Assembly (NCBI RefSeq): GCF_017353515.1
Contig: NZ_JAFMPY010000018.1
Span: 1 to 64,000 of the forward strand
DNA from: Jiella sonneratiae
GTDB lineage: Bacteria > Pseudomonadota > Alphaproteobacteria > Rhizobiales > Rhizobiaceae
Reading direction: 5' to 3'
DNA: 64,000 nucleotides
The notes under the pieces were generated by a model. The model worked only from the letters and a program-made list of their open reading frames with translations. It had not been told where the DNA came from and made no database searches. Every line of letters starts with the position of its first letter. The first letter of the stretch is position 1. The translations under genes and the position numbers were made by a program. Positions 53,488-63,196 of this stretch are shown here, in pieces.

Positions 53488-54264
53488 TCAGGCCGCCATC
53501 AGCGAGGCTTCGGGCTGCTTCGCGCCGGTCATCAGCGCCACGGCGTCGTTCATCGAGGCGAGCTTCGGATCGATGACGCAGAGCCGCTTGCCGAGGCGAT
53601 GGACGTGGATCCGGTCCGCCACCTCGAAGACGTGCGGCATGTTGTGCGAGATCAGCACGATCGGCAGGCCGCGCGACCGCACGTCCTGGATCAGCTCCAG
53701 AACTTTTCGCGATTCCTTGACGCCGAGCGCTGCCGTCGGCTCGTCCATGATGACGACGCGCGAGCCGAAGGCCGCGGCGCGGGCGACGGCGACACCCTGC
53801 CGCTGGCCGCCCGACAGCGTTTCGACCGGCTGGTCGATGTTCTGGATGGTCAGGAGGCCGAGGTCGTTGAGCTTCTCGCGAGCGATGCGCCCCATCGCCT
53901 TGTGGTCGAGCATCCTGAGATACTGGCCCATGAAACCGGGCCGGCGGATCTCGCGGCCGAGGAACATGTTGTCGGCGATGGACAGGGCCGGCGAGAGGGC
54001 GAGGTTCTGATAGACCGTCTCGATCCCGGCCTCGCGCGCTTCCAGCGGCGAGCCGAAATGCACCTCCGTGCCGTCGAGGAAGATCTGCCCCTCGTCGGGG
54101 CGGACGGCGCCCGAGAGCGCCTTGATCAGCGACGACTTGCCGGCGCCGTTGTCGCCGATCACGGCGAGGATCTCGCCGGGATAGAGGTCGAAGTCGCATT
54201 CGTCGAGGGCGGTCACCCGGCCGTAGCGCTTGACGAGCCCGCGGGCCTTGAGGATCGGTTCCAT
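53488..54264 (-). CDS. frcA: Sugar ABC transporter ATP-binding protein, FrcA-like
   Basis: A 258-residue single-domain ATPase. It has Walker A GDNGAGKSS (about 37), signature LSGGQRQGVAVARA (about 146), Walker B VVIMDEPTAALG and the switch histidine in VLISHNMPHV. It resembles the FrcA component of the Sinorhizobium fructose importer, which has one ATPase domain rather than the usual fused pair. The start overlaps the permease stop by one base. Last gene of the importer set. Confidence 0.88.
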   Translation of the reverse strand: MEPILKARGLVKRYGRVTALDECDFDLYPGEILAVIGDNGAGKSSLIKALSGAVRPDEGQIFLDGTEVHFGSPLEAREAGIETVYQNLALSPALSIADNMFLGREIRRPGFMGQYLRMLDHKAMGRIAREKLNDLGLLTIQNIDQPVETLSGGQRQGVAVARAAAFGSRVVIMDEPTAALGVKESRKVLELIQDVRSRGLPIVLISHNMPHVFEVADRIHVHRLGKRLCVIDPKLASMNDAVALMTGAKQPEASLMAA

Positions 54265-55334
54265 CACGCAGCCGCCTTTCTGATCCACTGGTCCACCGCC
54301 ACGGCGGCGATGATCAGGATGCCGATCAACAGATAGGTCCATTGCGGGTCGGTGCCGTACATGCCGAGCCCGAGCGAGAAGACGCCGACGATCAGCGCCC
54401 CGAAGAGCATGCCGAGGATCGAGCCGCGGCCGCCGAACAGCGAGATGCCGCCGATCACCACCGCGGTGATCGAATTGATGTTCTCGAACTGGCCGGAAGT
54501 CGGCGAGACCGAGCCGAGGCGGCCGATCAGCGCCCAGCCGGCGAGGGCGCAGATGACGCCGGCACAGACATAGACGCTGATCAGGACGCGCTTCACCTGG
54601 ACGCCGGCGAGCTCGGCGGCGAGCGGATCGTCGCCGACGGCGTAGACGTGCCGGCCCCATGCCGTCTGCCGCAGCACGTAGGCGAGGGCGAAGACGATCA
54701 CCAGCATCATGATGGCGCCGTAGGTCAGAACCGCGCCGCCGACGCGCACCGTCTCGCCGAAGATCTGCAGAAGCGGCGCCTTGGTCTCGATGTCCTGGGC
54801 GCGGATCGTCTCGTTGGCCGAATAGAGGAAGTTGGTGGCAAGCACGATCTGCCACATGCCGAGGGTGACGATGAAGGGCGGCAGCTTCACCCGCGCCACC
54901 AGGAAGCCGTTGATGTATCCGATAAGCGCACCGACGCCGATGCCGCAGGCGACCGCGAAGAACGGCGGCAGGCCGTAGCGGAAGGTGAACTGGCCCATCA
55001 CCACAGAGGTCAGCACCATGATCGCGCCGACTGAAAGATCGATGCCCGCCGTCAGCACCACGAGCGACTGCGCCGCGCCGACGATGCCGGTGATCGCCAC
55101 CTGCTGCAGGATGAGGGTCAGCGCATAGGCCGAAAAGAACCGCCCCCCCAGGATCAGCCCGAAGACGACGATCGCGACGATGAGCACCAGCAGCGGCACG
55201 ATCGACGGCGTCTGGTGCAGGACGTGACGGATCTGGCTCACCGCCGAGCGCTTGTGGTGGAATTCGGCGACCGTGCCCGGTCCGGTATGGATTGCCGTCT
55301 CGAAGCCTTGCGGCCCCCGCGCTTCACTGGCCAT
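54264..55334 (-). CDS. frcC: Sugar ABC transporter permease, FrcC-like
   Basis: A 356-residue permease with about nine hydrophobic helices, first at about 45-66. It has the family motif AGIDLSVGAIMVLTSVVMGQ (about 97-116) and GGISLFGGRGSILGMLFGALIVG near 300-322, both characteristic of RbsC-type permeases. The start at 55334 has GGGAGG upstream. 368 bp separate it from frcB, a spacing that allows more binding protein than permease. Confidence 0.9.
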   Translation of the reverse strand: MASEARGPQGFETAIHTGPGTVAEFHHKRSAVSQIRHVLHQTPSIVPLLVLIVAIVVFGLILGGRFFSAYALTLILQQVAITGIVGAAQSLVVLTAGIDLSVGAIMVLTSVVMGQFTFRYGLPPFFAVACGIGVGALIGYINGFLVARVKLPPFIVTLGMWQIVLATNFLYSANETIRAQDIETKAPLLQIFGETVRVGGAVLTYGAIMMLVIVFALAYVLRQTAWGRHVYAVGDDPLAAELAGVQVKRVLISVYVCAGVICALAGWALIGRLGSVSPTSGQFENINSITAVVIGGISLFGGRGSILGMLFGALIVGVFSLGLGMYGTDPQWTYLLIGILIIAAVAVDQWIRKAAA

Positions 55335-55702
55335 GTCTCGCCTCCCGTTGCGGCCGCCTTGCTTCGCCGATGGTCCGGGGAGCAGGATGCTGGTCCGCGG
55401 CCTCGGCGCTTTTGGGGAGGGGGTCGAGGCCGCCTCCCGTCGTCATCATGGACCGGCGGGATCGGGCCGACAAGCCGCCGCGATCCTGCCGGCCGGAGCC
55501 GCGCTGCGGCCGGAACAGAAGACATGCGTCAGGAGGATGCCGGCCGGTCAGGAGGATCGCGGGCCGGCAGGGCCGGCACGCGTCGTCCGATCGGCGCCGC
55601 GCCGGAGCGGGTCAGGCTCTCGGCCGCGCGCCCCGCGCCGGCATCACGTCGCCACCTCGCGAGGGGCGGCGGCGCGGTGGCCGCCGCCGCGACTACTGTC
55701 GC
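55335..55702. other. 368-bp gap between frcB and frcC
   Basis: No open frame is supported. It holds a short direct repeat (GTCAGGAGGAT near 55529 and 55549) and several GC-rich stems, which may reduce read-through from frcB to frcC. Nothing else was recognised. Confidence 0.4.
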
Positions 55703-56725
55703 TCAGCCCCAGCAGAGCTTCAGGCCTTCCTTGGTGTCGATCGATTCGACGCCGTCGACCGGCTTGTCGGTGACGAGCTGCACGCCGGTGTCGAAGAAGC
55801 TCTTGCCTTCGGTCGGCTGCGGCTTGCTGCCGTCCTCGGCGAACTTGGCGATCGCCTCGATGCCGAGCGAGGCCATCTTCAGCGGATACTGCTGGGAGGT
55901 GGCGCCGATGACGCCCTCCTGGACGTTCTGGACGCCCGGGCAGCCGCCGTCGACGGAGACGATGGTGACGCCGTCCTGCATGCCGACGGCCTTCAGCGCC
56001 TGATAGGCGCCCGCCGCGGCCGGCTCGTTGATCGTGTAGACGAGATTGATGCCGGAATCCTTGGCGAGGAGCGTCTCCATCGCCTTACGGCCGCCTTCCT
56101 CGTTGCCGGCGGTCACCTCGTGGCCGACGACGCGCGGATCGGTCTCGTCGCCCCACTTCTTCGGGTCGCCGAGGTCGATGCCGAAGCCCTGGAGGAAGCC
56201 CTGGTCGCGCAAGACGCCGACGGAAGGCTGCGACACCGCGAGGTCGAGCATGGCGATCTTGGCGTCGTCCGCCTTGTCGCCGACGGTGGCCTTCGCCCAC
56301 TGGCCGATCAGCTCGCCGGCCTTCATGTTGTCGGTGGCGAAGGTGGCGTCGGCGGCGTCGATCGGATCGAGCGGCGTGTCGAGGGCGATGACCAGGATGC
56401 CGGCGTCGCGCGCCTTCTTCACCGAGGGCACGATCGCCTTGGTGTCGGAGGCGGCGATCAGGATGCCCTTGGCATGGTCGGCGATGCAGGTCTCGATCGC
56501 GGCGACCTGGCTCTCGTTGTCGCCGTCGACCTTGCCGGCATATGTCTTGAGCTGCACGCCGAGCTTCTTGGCTTCCTCGCTGGCGCCTTCCTTCATCTTG
56601 ACGAAGAACGGATTTGTGTCCGTCTTGGTGATGAGGCAGGCAGACACGTCCGCAGCCGAGGCCGGAACGGCGAAGGCCGCGCCCGACGCGAGGACCGAGC
56701 CTGCAATGAGAGTGCGAATGTTCAC
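55703..56725 (-). CDS. frcB: Fructose-type ABC transporter substrate-binding protein, FrcB-like
   Basis: A 340-residue periplasmic binding protein starting at GTG, with GGAGGAG upstream, and a signal peptide (about 1-25, ending VPASA). The mature part matches FrcB closely in recall: [64 protein letters not shown], ending GLKLCWG. Fructose (possibly with ribose or mannose) is the expected ligand. The gene is divergent from a ROK regulator, with an inverted repeat in between. Confidence 0.92.
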   Translation of the reverse strand: MNIRTLIAGSVLASGAAFAVPASAADVSACLITKTDTNPFFVKMKEGASEEAKKLGVQLKTYAGKVDGDNESQVAAIETCIADHAKGILIAASDTKAIVPSVKKARDAGILVIALDTPLDPIDAADATFATDNMKAGELIGQWAKATVGDKADDAKIAMLDLAVSQPSVGVLRDQGFLQGFGIDLGDPKKWGDETDPRVVGHEVTAGNEEGGRKAMETLLAKDSGINLVYTINEPAAAGAYQALKAVGMQDGVTIVSVDGGCPGVQNVQEGVIGATSQQYPLKMASLGIEAIAKFAEDGSKPQPTEGKSFFDTGVQLVTDKPVDGVESIDTKEGLKLCWG

Positions 56726-56829
56726 GTGATCTCCTCCCGAAACCGTTTCTCGCGTCACTTTCGCGGACGCGGCCGGTCGACCTCCAAATCGACCGGATCA
56801 CGGCAGGGAACACCAAGCCGGACAGGTTG

Positions 56830-56867
56830 TCAACAATTATAATTCAGATGGATTTATTTATTGTTGA
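56830..56867. promoter_or_regulatory. Inverted repeat between frcB and ROK regulator (candidate operator)
   Basis: TCAACAAT (56830-56837) and ATTGTTGA (56860-56867) are perfect inverted halves 22 bases apart in a strikingly AT-rich segment between divergent genes. This is the expected position for the ROK repressor's site; binding is inferred. Confidence 0.55.
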
Positions 56868-56992
56868 GGGTAAGGTTCCGGCCGGTTCGCTGTACTCTCC
56901 GGAGTGGCAGGCGGAAGGGCCGTGATTCGGACGGCGAGGCCCGACCCGCCGTTCACCCGCAGGAAGAGCGCCCTGCGCTCGGAAGGACGACC

Positions 56993-58222
56993 ATGGAGAC
57001 ACCCGAACAGGATTTCCTGAAGGCCGGCGGCGATGCGGCCGAAAGTCGCATGCGGGGGTCAAACCAGTCCGGATTGCGGGCCCACAACAAGCGTGCCGTG
57101 CTGTCGCTGATCCGCCGCAACGGCCGCCTCGCCAAGGCCGAGATCGCCAGGCGGACCGGCCTGTCGCCGCAGACCGCCTCGGTGATCATGCGGGCGCTCG
57201 AGGCGGAGGAACTCGTCGTCAGGGATCAGCCGCAGCGCGGCCGCGTCGGCCAGCCGTCGATCCCGATGCGGCTCAATCCGGACGGGGCGTTCTCGCTCGG
57301 CCTGAAGATCGGCCGCCGCTCGGTCGATCTCGTGCTGATGGATTTCGTCGGCCGCATCCGCGGCCACGAGCGCGTCGCCTATCCCTATCCCAGGGTGCGC
57401 GAGGTGCTGGACTTCGTCGCCTCCGCCGAACCGAAGCTGCGCAGCCTGCTGTCGCCGAAGCTCGACAAGCGGATCACCGGCCTCGGCGTCGCGCTGCCCT
57501 ACGAGCTCTGGTCCTGGGCGGACGAGATCGCCGCCCCGCCGGGGGCGATGGAGGAATGGCGCGACTTCGACATCCAGGCGATGCTCGCGACCGTCACCGA
57601 TCTGCCGGTGAACGTCGCCAATGACGCGACGGCCGCCTGCGCCGCCGAGAACGTCTTCGGGGCGACGGGATCTGCCGACTTCATCTATTTCTTCGTCGGC
57701 GCCTTCGTCGGCGGCGGCATCGTCATGAACGGCGATCTGGTCGCCGGTCGGCTCGGCAATGCCGGGGCCGTCGGCTCGATGCCGGTGCCGCGCGGCGAGG
57801 GCGGTTCCGCCCAGCTGATCAACTTCGCCTCGCTGCATCTTCTGGAGAAGATGTACGAGGCCGAGGGCGGCGACGCGCTGGCGCTGTGGCGCGGCAGCGT
57901 GTCCTGGGAGAGCTTCGGCCCGCTGCTCGAGGCCTGGCTCGACCGGGCCGCCTGGGGGCTCGCCCATGCGGTCGTCTCGGCCTGCTCGGTCTACGACTTC
58001 GAGAGCGCGGTGATCGACGGCCGGTTTCCCCAGAACGTCCGCGCCCGGCTGGTCGAAAAGACTGCGGCGGCAATACGCGGGATCAACCAACAGGGTCTGT
58101 CGCCGGTCACGGTGCGGGAAGGGACGATCGGGCTCGACGCCCGCGAGATCGGCTCGGCGAGCCTGCCCTTCTTCGCCCACTATCTCCTCGACCACCGGGT
58201 CTTCCTCACCGAGCCGGAGTGA
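56993..58222 (+). CDS. ROK family transcriptional regulator, FrcR-like
   Basis: A 409-residue regulator. The N-terminal winged helix (about 20-85, LSLIRRNGRLAKAEIARRTGLSPQTASVIMRAL) binds DNA and the rest is a ROK sugar-kinase fold (about 95-400). The zinc-binding cysteine motif usual in ROK proteins is missing: the region GNAGAVGSMPVPRGEGG carries none. It likely controls the divergent frcBCA in response to sugar. Start at 56993 has GGAAGGAC upstream. In S. meliloti frc has a linked regulator gene; the name is by analogy. Confidence 0.85.
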   Translation: METPEQDFLKAGGDAAESRMRGSNQSGLRAHNKRAVLSLIRRNGRLAKAEIARRTGLSPQTASVIMRALEAEELVVRDQPQRGRVGQPSIPMRLNPDGAFSLGLKIGRRSVDLVLMDFVGRIRGHERVAYPYPRVREVLDFVASAEPKLRSLLSPKLDKRITGLGVALPYELWSWADEIAAPPGAMEEWRDFDIQAMLATVTDLPVNVANDATAACAAENVFGATGSADFIYFFVGAFVGGGIVMNGDLVAGRLGNAGAVGSMPVPRGEGGSAQLINFASLHLLEKMYEAEGGDALALWRGSVSWESFGPLLEAWLDRAAWGLAHAVVSACSVYDFESAVIDGRFPQNVRARLVEKTAAAIRGINQQGLSPVTVREGTIGLDAREIGSASLPFFAHYLLDHRVFLTEPE

Positions 58223-58270
58223 CCCGGCGCCGGGCGGTACCCGGTCGATCCTTGTGCCGAAGGCCGGCGA

Positions 58271-58855
58271 TCATCGGCCCGCCTGCCACTCCTTCACAGC
58301 CTCGACCGGCGCGAGAAGCATGAGGACGTTGAGCGTGAGGTTGTCGCGGATGGCGGCACCGACGAAGAGCTCGAGGAAGACGGCGATCGCGACGGTGAGC
58401 CAGAGAGGCAGGCGGGACGCCAGGACGAAGCCGAGCGCCATGAAGCCGATGTCCGAGACCGAATTGAGGATCGAATCCCCGGCATAGTCGAGCGAGATCG
58501 TCGTCTCGCGATAGTGCTGGATCACCGCGTCGGTGTTCTCGAGGATTTCCCAGGCACCTTCGACGATGAGCGCGACGAGGAGCCGCTGCGCCGTCGACCA
58601 GCGGCGGAACAAAAGCCACGTCGCGCCGCAGAACAGGAAGCCGTGGATGAGATGCGAGGCGGAATACCAGTCAGAGAGATGCTGGGAGTTTTCCGGGCTG
58701 TCGACGGCGCCCCACCAGAGCTTCACCGTGCCGCACGGACAGATCGGGTTGCGGCCCATGGCGTAGAGCACCGCGGCCGTCGCCGCGACGACGAGAAGGC
58801 CGCCGGCGAGGGCGCGCAGGCGCGAGGGACCGGTGGCGGCAGGAATGTCGGACAA
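58271..58855 (-). CDS. DUF2585 family membrane protein (UPF0314-like)
   Basis: A 194-residue protein with about five hydrophobic segments (first at 15-33). Conserved-looking features are GRNPICPCGTVKLWWG (about 34-49), SDWYSASHLIHGFLF and VEGAWEILENTDAVIQHYR, which match DUF2585/UPF0314. Function is unknown; histidines and acidic residues in membrane parts suggest an enzyme. It lies alone, divergent from betI. Confidence 0.85.
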   Translation of the reverse strand: MSDIPAATGPSRLRALAGGLLVVAATAAVLYAMGRNPICPCGTVKLWWGAVDSPENSQHLSDWYSASHLIHGFLFCGATWLLFRRWSTAQRLLVALIVEGAWEILENTDAVIQHYRETTISLDYAGDSILNSVSDIGFMALGFVLASRLPLWLTVAIAVFLELFVGAAIRDNLTLNVLMLLAPVEAVKEWQAGR

Positions 58856-58980
58856 AGGGCGGGCTCCGGCGTCGACGCGCCTCGGGGCACCGGGGCATCG
58901 GGGCGGATATGCTTAGCCGGCCCGCCGCGGCGGCGGAAGGGCCGGAACCTGCGGCGATCCGGCCGGGACCGACGACCGCT

Positions 58981-59004
58981 CGTTGATTGACTCGTCAATC
59001 AACG
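58981..59004. promoter_or_regulatory. BetI operator (perfect palindrome)
   Basis: CGTTGATTGA (58981-58990) and TCAATCAACG (58995-59004) are perfect inverted arms four bases apart, 18 bp before the betI ATG. TTGATTG-N-TCAAT resembles the known BetI operator. It shows autoregulation by BetI and also places the betI start after this point. Confidence 0.7.
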
Positions 59005-59021
59005 CCGCTATCCTTGTCGCC

Positions 59022-59627
59022 ATGACCGATCCCGACCGCCACACCGGGGGGCGCCGCTCCGTCGAGACCGCGCGCCGCGAGGCCGTCATCGCCGCGACCA
59101 TCGCGGCGATCGACGACGTCGGCTCGCTCGACGTGACGGTGGCGGGCATCGCGGCACGCGCCGGCATTTCGCCGGCCCTCGTCCACCACTATTTCGGCAG
59201 CAAGGACGATCTGATGATCGCCGCTATGCGCTCGCTGCTGCGCAATTACCGCCATGAGGTGGCGCAGCGCCTCGCCGCGGCGGAGGGGCAGCGCGAGCGG
59301 GTTTCGGCGGTGGTGGCGGGGTGCTTCGCGCCGAGCCAGTTCAGTCGCGAGAGCATCTCCGCCTGGCTGGTCTTCTACCTCTACGCCCGGCGCTCCGGCG
59401 AAGCGGCACGGCTCCTGCGGATCTATTTCCGCCGGCTGGAGACCAATCTCGTCTCGGCGCTGCGCCCGCTCGTCGGCCTGCCGCGGGCGGCCCGCATCGC
59501 CGCCGCGGCCGGGGCGATGATCGACGGCGTCTGGCTGCGCCAGGCGCTCACCCCCCTCAGCCGTCCCGACCCCGTGGGCGCGGCGGCAATGGTCGAGCAT
59601 TTCATCGAAGCGGAGCTGAAACCATGA
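59022..59627 (+). CDS. betI: Choline-responsive repressor BetI
   Basis: A 201-residue TetR family repressor. The N-terminal helix-turn-helix (about 15-62, [26 protein letters not shown]) is followed by a ligand domain with [26 protein letters not shown]. Choline relieves repression of the glycine betaine genes. The ATG at 59022 is chosen because the operator palindrome overlaps any earlier start. The stop overlaps the betA ATG (ATGA). Confidence 0.93.
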   Translation: MTDPDRHTGGRRSVETARREAVIAATIAAIDDVGSLDVTVAGIAARAGISPALVHHYFGSKDDLMIAAMRSLLRNYRHEVAQRLAAAEGQRERVSAVVAGCFAPSQFSRESISAWLVFYLYARRSGEAARLLRIYFRRLETNLVSALRPLVGLPRAARIAAAAGAMIDGVWLRQALTPLSRPDPVGAAAMVEHFIEAELKP

Positions 59628-61312
59628 AGACAATCGACGAAGCCGACTACGTCATCGTCGGTTCCGGTTCGGCGGGATCGGCGCTGGCGTCGCGGCTGTC
59701 CGAAAACGGCCGGCACGAGGTCGTGGTGATCGAGGCGGGCGGCACCGATGCCGGGCCGTTCATCCAGATGCCCGGCGCGCTGTCCTTCCCGATGAACATG
59801 CGCCGCTACGACTGGGGCTATCTCGCCGAGCCGGAGAAGTCGCTTGCCGGGCGCCGGCTGGTGACGCCGCGCGGCCGGGTCATCGGCGGCTCCTCCTCGA
59901 TCAACGGCATGGTCTATGTGCGCGGCCACGCCCTCGACTACGAGCACTGGGCGGCCAGCGGGGCCGCCGGCTGGGGCTATGCCGACGTTCTTCCCTACTT
60001 CAAGCGGATGGAGCATTTCCACGGCGGGGCCGGACGCGGCGTCGATGCGGCCTGGCGCGGCACCGGCGGGCCGCTGCACGTCAAGAACGGCGACATGCAG
60101 AACCCGCTCTACGAGGCCTTCGTCGAGGCGGGGCGCCAGGCCGGCTATCCGGTGACGGAGGACTACAATGCCGAGCGCCAGGAAGGCTTCGGCCCGATGC
60201 AGCAGACGATCTGGCAGGGGCGACGCTGGTCGGCCGCCAACGCCTATCTGCGCGATGCGCTGGAGCGCGGCAACTGCCGGCTGGTCTACGGACAGGCGGT
60301 CAGGATCGACATCGAGCGGCGGAGCGGCCGGGCGACGGGCGTCGTCCTCGGCTCCGGTCGGCGGGTCGCGGGCCTCGTCAAGGCGCGGCGCGAGGTCGTG
60401 CTCGCCGCCGGCTCGATCAACTCGCCGCTGCTTCTGATGCATTCGGGCGTCGGCGACCCCGCCGATCTCGGCCGCTTCGGCATCGACGTCGTCGCGCCGC
60501 GGGCCGGCGTCGGCAAGAACCTGCAGGACCATCTGGAACTCTACATCCAGGAGACCTGCATCCAGCCGATCACACTCAACGGCTATCTCGGCCTGTTCTC
60601 CAAGGGGCGGATCGGGCTCGAATGGATGATGCTCCACACCGGCCACGGCGCGACCAACCACTTCGAGGCGGCGGCCTTCATCCGCTCCGACGCCGGGATC
60701 GAATATCCGGACATCCAATATCACTTCCTGCCGGGGGCGATCCGCTACGACGGCAAGGCGGCGGCGCCGGGGCACGGCTATCAGAGCCATGTCGGGCCGA
60801 TGCGCTCGAAGTCGCGCGGCGAGGTCCGGCTGAAGAGTTCCGATCCGACCGCGGCCCCCTCGATCCGCTTCAACTACATGTCCCATCCCGACGACTGGAA
60901 GGAGTTCCGCACGGCCATCCGGCTGACCCGCGAAATCTATGCGCAGGAGGCGTTCGACCAGTATCGCGGGCCGGAAATCCAGCCCGGCGCCGGCGCCACC
61001 ACCGACGCCGACCTCGACCGATTCGTGGCCGAGCATGCCGAGAGCGCCTATCACCCCTGCGGCACGGCACGGATCGGCGCGGCGGATGACCCGCTGGCGG
61101 TGGTCGATCCGGAGTGCCGGGTGATCGGGATCGAGAACCTGCGGCTGGCGGACTCCTCGATCTTCCCGCGCATCACCAACGGCAATCTCAACGGCCCGTC
61201 GATCATGGTCGGCGAAAAGGCCGCCGACCACATCCTCGGCGAGGGGATGCTGGCGCCGGAGCCGCAGCTGACGCCCTGGGTCAATCCCGACTGGCGGACG
61301 AGCCAGCGGTAG
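59624..61312 (+). CDS. betA: Choline dehydrogenase
   Basis: A 562-residue GMC-family flavoenzyme. It has the FAD site [17 protein letters not shown] (about 8-24), [19 protein letters not shown] (GMC signature, about 84-102), and the active-site HPCGTARIG (about 480) and [19 protein letters not shown]. It oxidises choline to betaine aldehyde. betB (aldehyde dehydrogenase) and betC, often adjacent, are not in this window. Coupled to betI by ATGA overlap. Confidence 0.95.
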   Translation: MKTIDEADYVIVGSGSAGSALASRLSENGRHEVVVIEAGGTDAGPFIQMPGALSFPMNMRRYDWGYLAEPEKSLAGRRLVTPRGRVIGGSSSINGMVYVRGHALDYEHWAASGAAGWGYADVLPYFKRMEHFHGGAGRGVDAAWRGTGGPLHVKNGDMQNPLYEAFVEAGRQAGYPVTEDYNAERQEGFGPMQQTIWQGRRWSAANAYLRDALERGNCRLVYGQAVRIDIERRSGRATGVVLGSGRRVAGLVKARREVVLAAGSINSPLLLMHSGVGDPADLGRFGIDVVAPRAGVGKNLQDHLELYIQETCIQPITLNGYLGLFSKGRIGLEWMMLHTGHGATNHFEAAAFIRSDAGIEYPDIQYHFLPGAIRYDGKAAAPGHGYQSHVGPMRSKSRGEVRLKSSDPTAAPSIRFNYMSHPDDWKEFRTAIRLTREIYAQEAFDQYRGPEIQPGAGATTDADLDRFVAEHAESAYHPCGTARIGAADDPLAVVDPECRVIGIENLRLADSSIFPRITNGNLNGPSIMVGEKAADHILGEGMLAPEPQLTPWVNPDWRTSQR

Positions 61313-61413
61313 AGCATGGTCCCGAAACGCCGGAACCGGCCTTCGCAAGAGACGATTGCGCACACGAACACAGAGAGCGGGATGACGAGCGAAGTTCATC
61401 TCGTTCCGCGCTG

Positions 61414-62094
61414 ATGCGGGGGGGCGCCGGCGGCGGGCAGGGGGCAGGCCTGCCGGCCGAGACGGTCGCCGTCGTCTTCGAGCGTCTGTCGCGGCACATG
61501 CCGGGCCGAACGGCGGATGCGAAGGGGCCAAAGGACCAGCCGGACCCGTTCCGCTCGGTGATCTCGTGCCTGCTCTCCGCCCAGAGCCGCGACGCCAACA
61601 CCGCCGCGGCCGTGACGGCGCTGTTCGCGCTGGCGACGACGGCCGAGGCGATGCTGGCCCTGCCGGAGGCCGAGATCGCCCGGGCGATCCGGCCCTGCGG
61701 CCTCTACAACATGAAGGCGAAGAACATCCTGCGCCTTTGCCGCCACCTCGTCGACGAGCTCGGCGGCCGGGTGCCGGAAACCCGCGAGGGCCTGATGCGC
61801 CTGCCCGGCATTGGCCGCAAATGCGCCGACATCGTGCTGAGCTTCGCCTTCGACCGGAACGTCATCGCCGTCGACACCCATGTCCACCGCGTGGCGAACA
61901 GGATCGGACTCACCACCGCAAGAACCGCCGACGAGACCGCCCGGCAACTCGAGACGCGGGCTCCCGGATGGGCGCAGCGCGACGGTCATTTCTGGCTGAT
62001 CCAGTTCGGCAAGGCGATCTGCACCGCGCGGCGTCCGCGATGCGAGACGTGCTTTCTTGCCGACCTCTGCCGGTTCTATTCGACCACGCCGTAA
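61414..62094 (+). CDS. nth: Endonuclease III
   Basis: A 226-residue base-excision enzyme. The helix-hairpin-helix has LPGIGRKCAD with the catalytic lysine, and VIAVDTHVHRVANRIGL holds the aspartate. The C-terminal iron-sulfur cluster has C-X6-C-X2-C-X5-C (CTARRPRCETCFLADLC). It removes oxidised pyrimidines and cuts at abasic sites. The start is the ATG at 61414; the N terminus is variable in the family. Follows betA by 101 bp with no obvious link. Confidence 0.93.
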   Translation: MRGGAGGGQGAGLPAETVAVVFERLSRHMPGRTADAKGPKDQPDPFRSVISCLLSAQSRDANTAAAVTALFALATTAEAMLALPEAEIARAIRPCGLYNMKAKNILRLCRHLVDELGGRVPETREGLMRLPGIGRKCADIVLSFAFDRNVIAVDTHVHRVANRIGLTTARTADETARQLETRAPGWAQRDGHFWLIQFGKAICTARRPRCETCFLADLCRFYSTTP

Positions 62095-62344
62095 GGGAAA
62101 ATACGAAAGGGTCGGCGCGCTGCGCACCGGCCCTCTCGTCTTGCTCGATTCTATCGGACGATTGTCCGCCGCCACGTCCCCAGAGCCCGTCCGGAAAATC
62201 ACTCGGGTCGGCTTGGCGGCGCTTTTCGCCGCTCGCTTCGTTGCCGATCCTCGCCGATGCCGCCGGCATCGACTGCGTTCGGCGCCTGGCGAGACGACGA
62301 AAATCCCTCGCCAATCCTCAACCGGGGACTTCCCGGACGGGCTC

Positions 62345-62692
62345 TCAGGCGGCGAGTGGCAGGACGGCCTCGATCTCCTGCGGCTCGAACGGCTTTCGCA
62401 CCTGCGGAACCGACTGCATCTCGCTCGGGATGGCCTCCGTCGTCGCCGAGACGAAGCAGAACGGCACCTTCGCCCGCATCAGAATCTCTGCCACCGGCAG
62501 CGAGGTCGATCCGTCGCGGCCGAGCTGCAGATCGAGCAGTGCGAAATCGAGATCGCCGCCGCACTCCCGCACATATCGAAGCGCGTCGCGCAGCGTTGCC
62601 GCGACGACGACGGTGCCGGACGCCCGGCCGCTGACGATCTCTTCCAGATCGACGGCGATGATCGGTTCATCTTCCAGAATCAGTATGGTCAT
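62345..62692 (-). CDS. Single-domain response regulator
   Basis: A 115-residue receiver domain with no output domain. The acidic pair is in LILEDEP (about 5-8), phosphorylated Asp in DFALLDLQLG (about 48), and the lysine of VRKPFEP (about 100). The switch Ser is in FCFVSATT. It would pass or buffer phosphate between kinases, or act by protein contact. No kinase lies nearby. Start at 62692 is chosen because the domain begins there; the longer frame to 62794 is not conserved. Confidence 0.85.
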   Translation of the reverse strand: MTILILEDEPIIAVDLEEIVSGRASGTVVVAATLRDALRYVRECGGDLDFALLDLQLGRDGSTSLPVAEILMRAKVPFCFVSATTEAIPSEMQSVPQVRKPFEPQEIEAVLPLAA

Positions 62693-63196
62693 CGGTTTGC
62701 CCTTCCTTGGCCAACCAATGCCGACCCCTGTGGTTTGGTTGCGTGGACCTGACGTCGCCTCGAAAAATTTGAGGTGAATTGGCAGATTTTCCACAGATGT
62801 TGCAGGGCTCCCTGCCGAAATACTGCGTCATCGCGTCGCGAGGCGCCGTTTCGGCGGTGCGTAAGAAGGACGCGGAGGAAAACGACGACGCCGGCCGCGG
62901 GGGCTTATTCGCGGCCGGCGTCGTCGCTCTTGCGACGTCGGGGCGTCGGCAGGGTCTCGCGCGAGCCGTGCCGGGTCCATCACCATCGCAAGCTGAAGCC
63001 GAACGTCACCGAATGGTCTGACAGGCGCCGCTTCTGCTCGTTGCCCCGATCTATGCGGAAGCGAGGGGAAGAACTTGACCGACCGTCTCAGCCGCGCCGC
63101 GGGATGCGCAAAGTCGAGGGCTGTTGCATCCGGGCAACCGCGTCGCCGAGCGGAGACAACCGTCGGAGTGCCCGCCGTGCCGCCCGGGTGAATGGC
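62693..63196. other. 504-bp gene-free stretch with a long hairpin
   Basis: Between the lone receiver gene and the AraC-type gene, both on the minus strand. It holds a 17-bp perfect stem at 62883-62926. A single DnaA-box-like TTTTCCACA (62787-62795) is within chance. No open frame is supported. Confidence 0.5.
62883..62926. terminator. Long perfect hairpin downstream of the AraC-type gene
   Basis: 62883-62899 pairs perfectly with 62910-62926 (17 bp) around a 10-base loop. It lies about 270 bp after the AraC-type gene's stop. No T run in either direction; possibly a terminator or small RNA end. Confidence 0.4.

Noticed and set aside
62787-62795. DnaA box TTTTCCACA
   Set aside because: A single site of nine bases is expected by chance and has no partners nearby.
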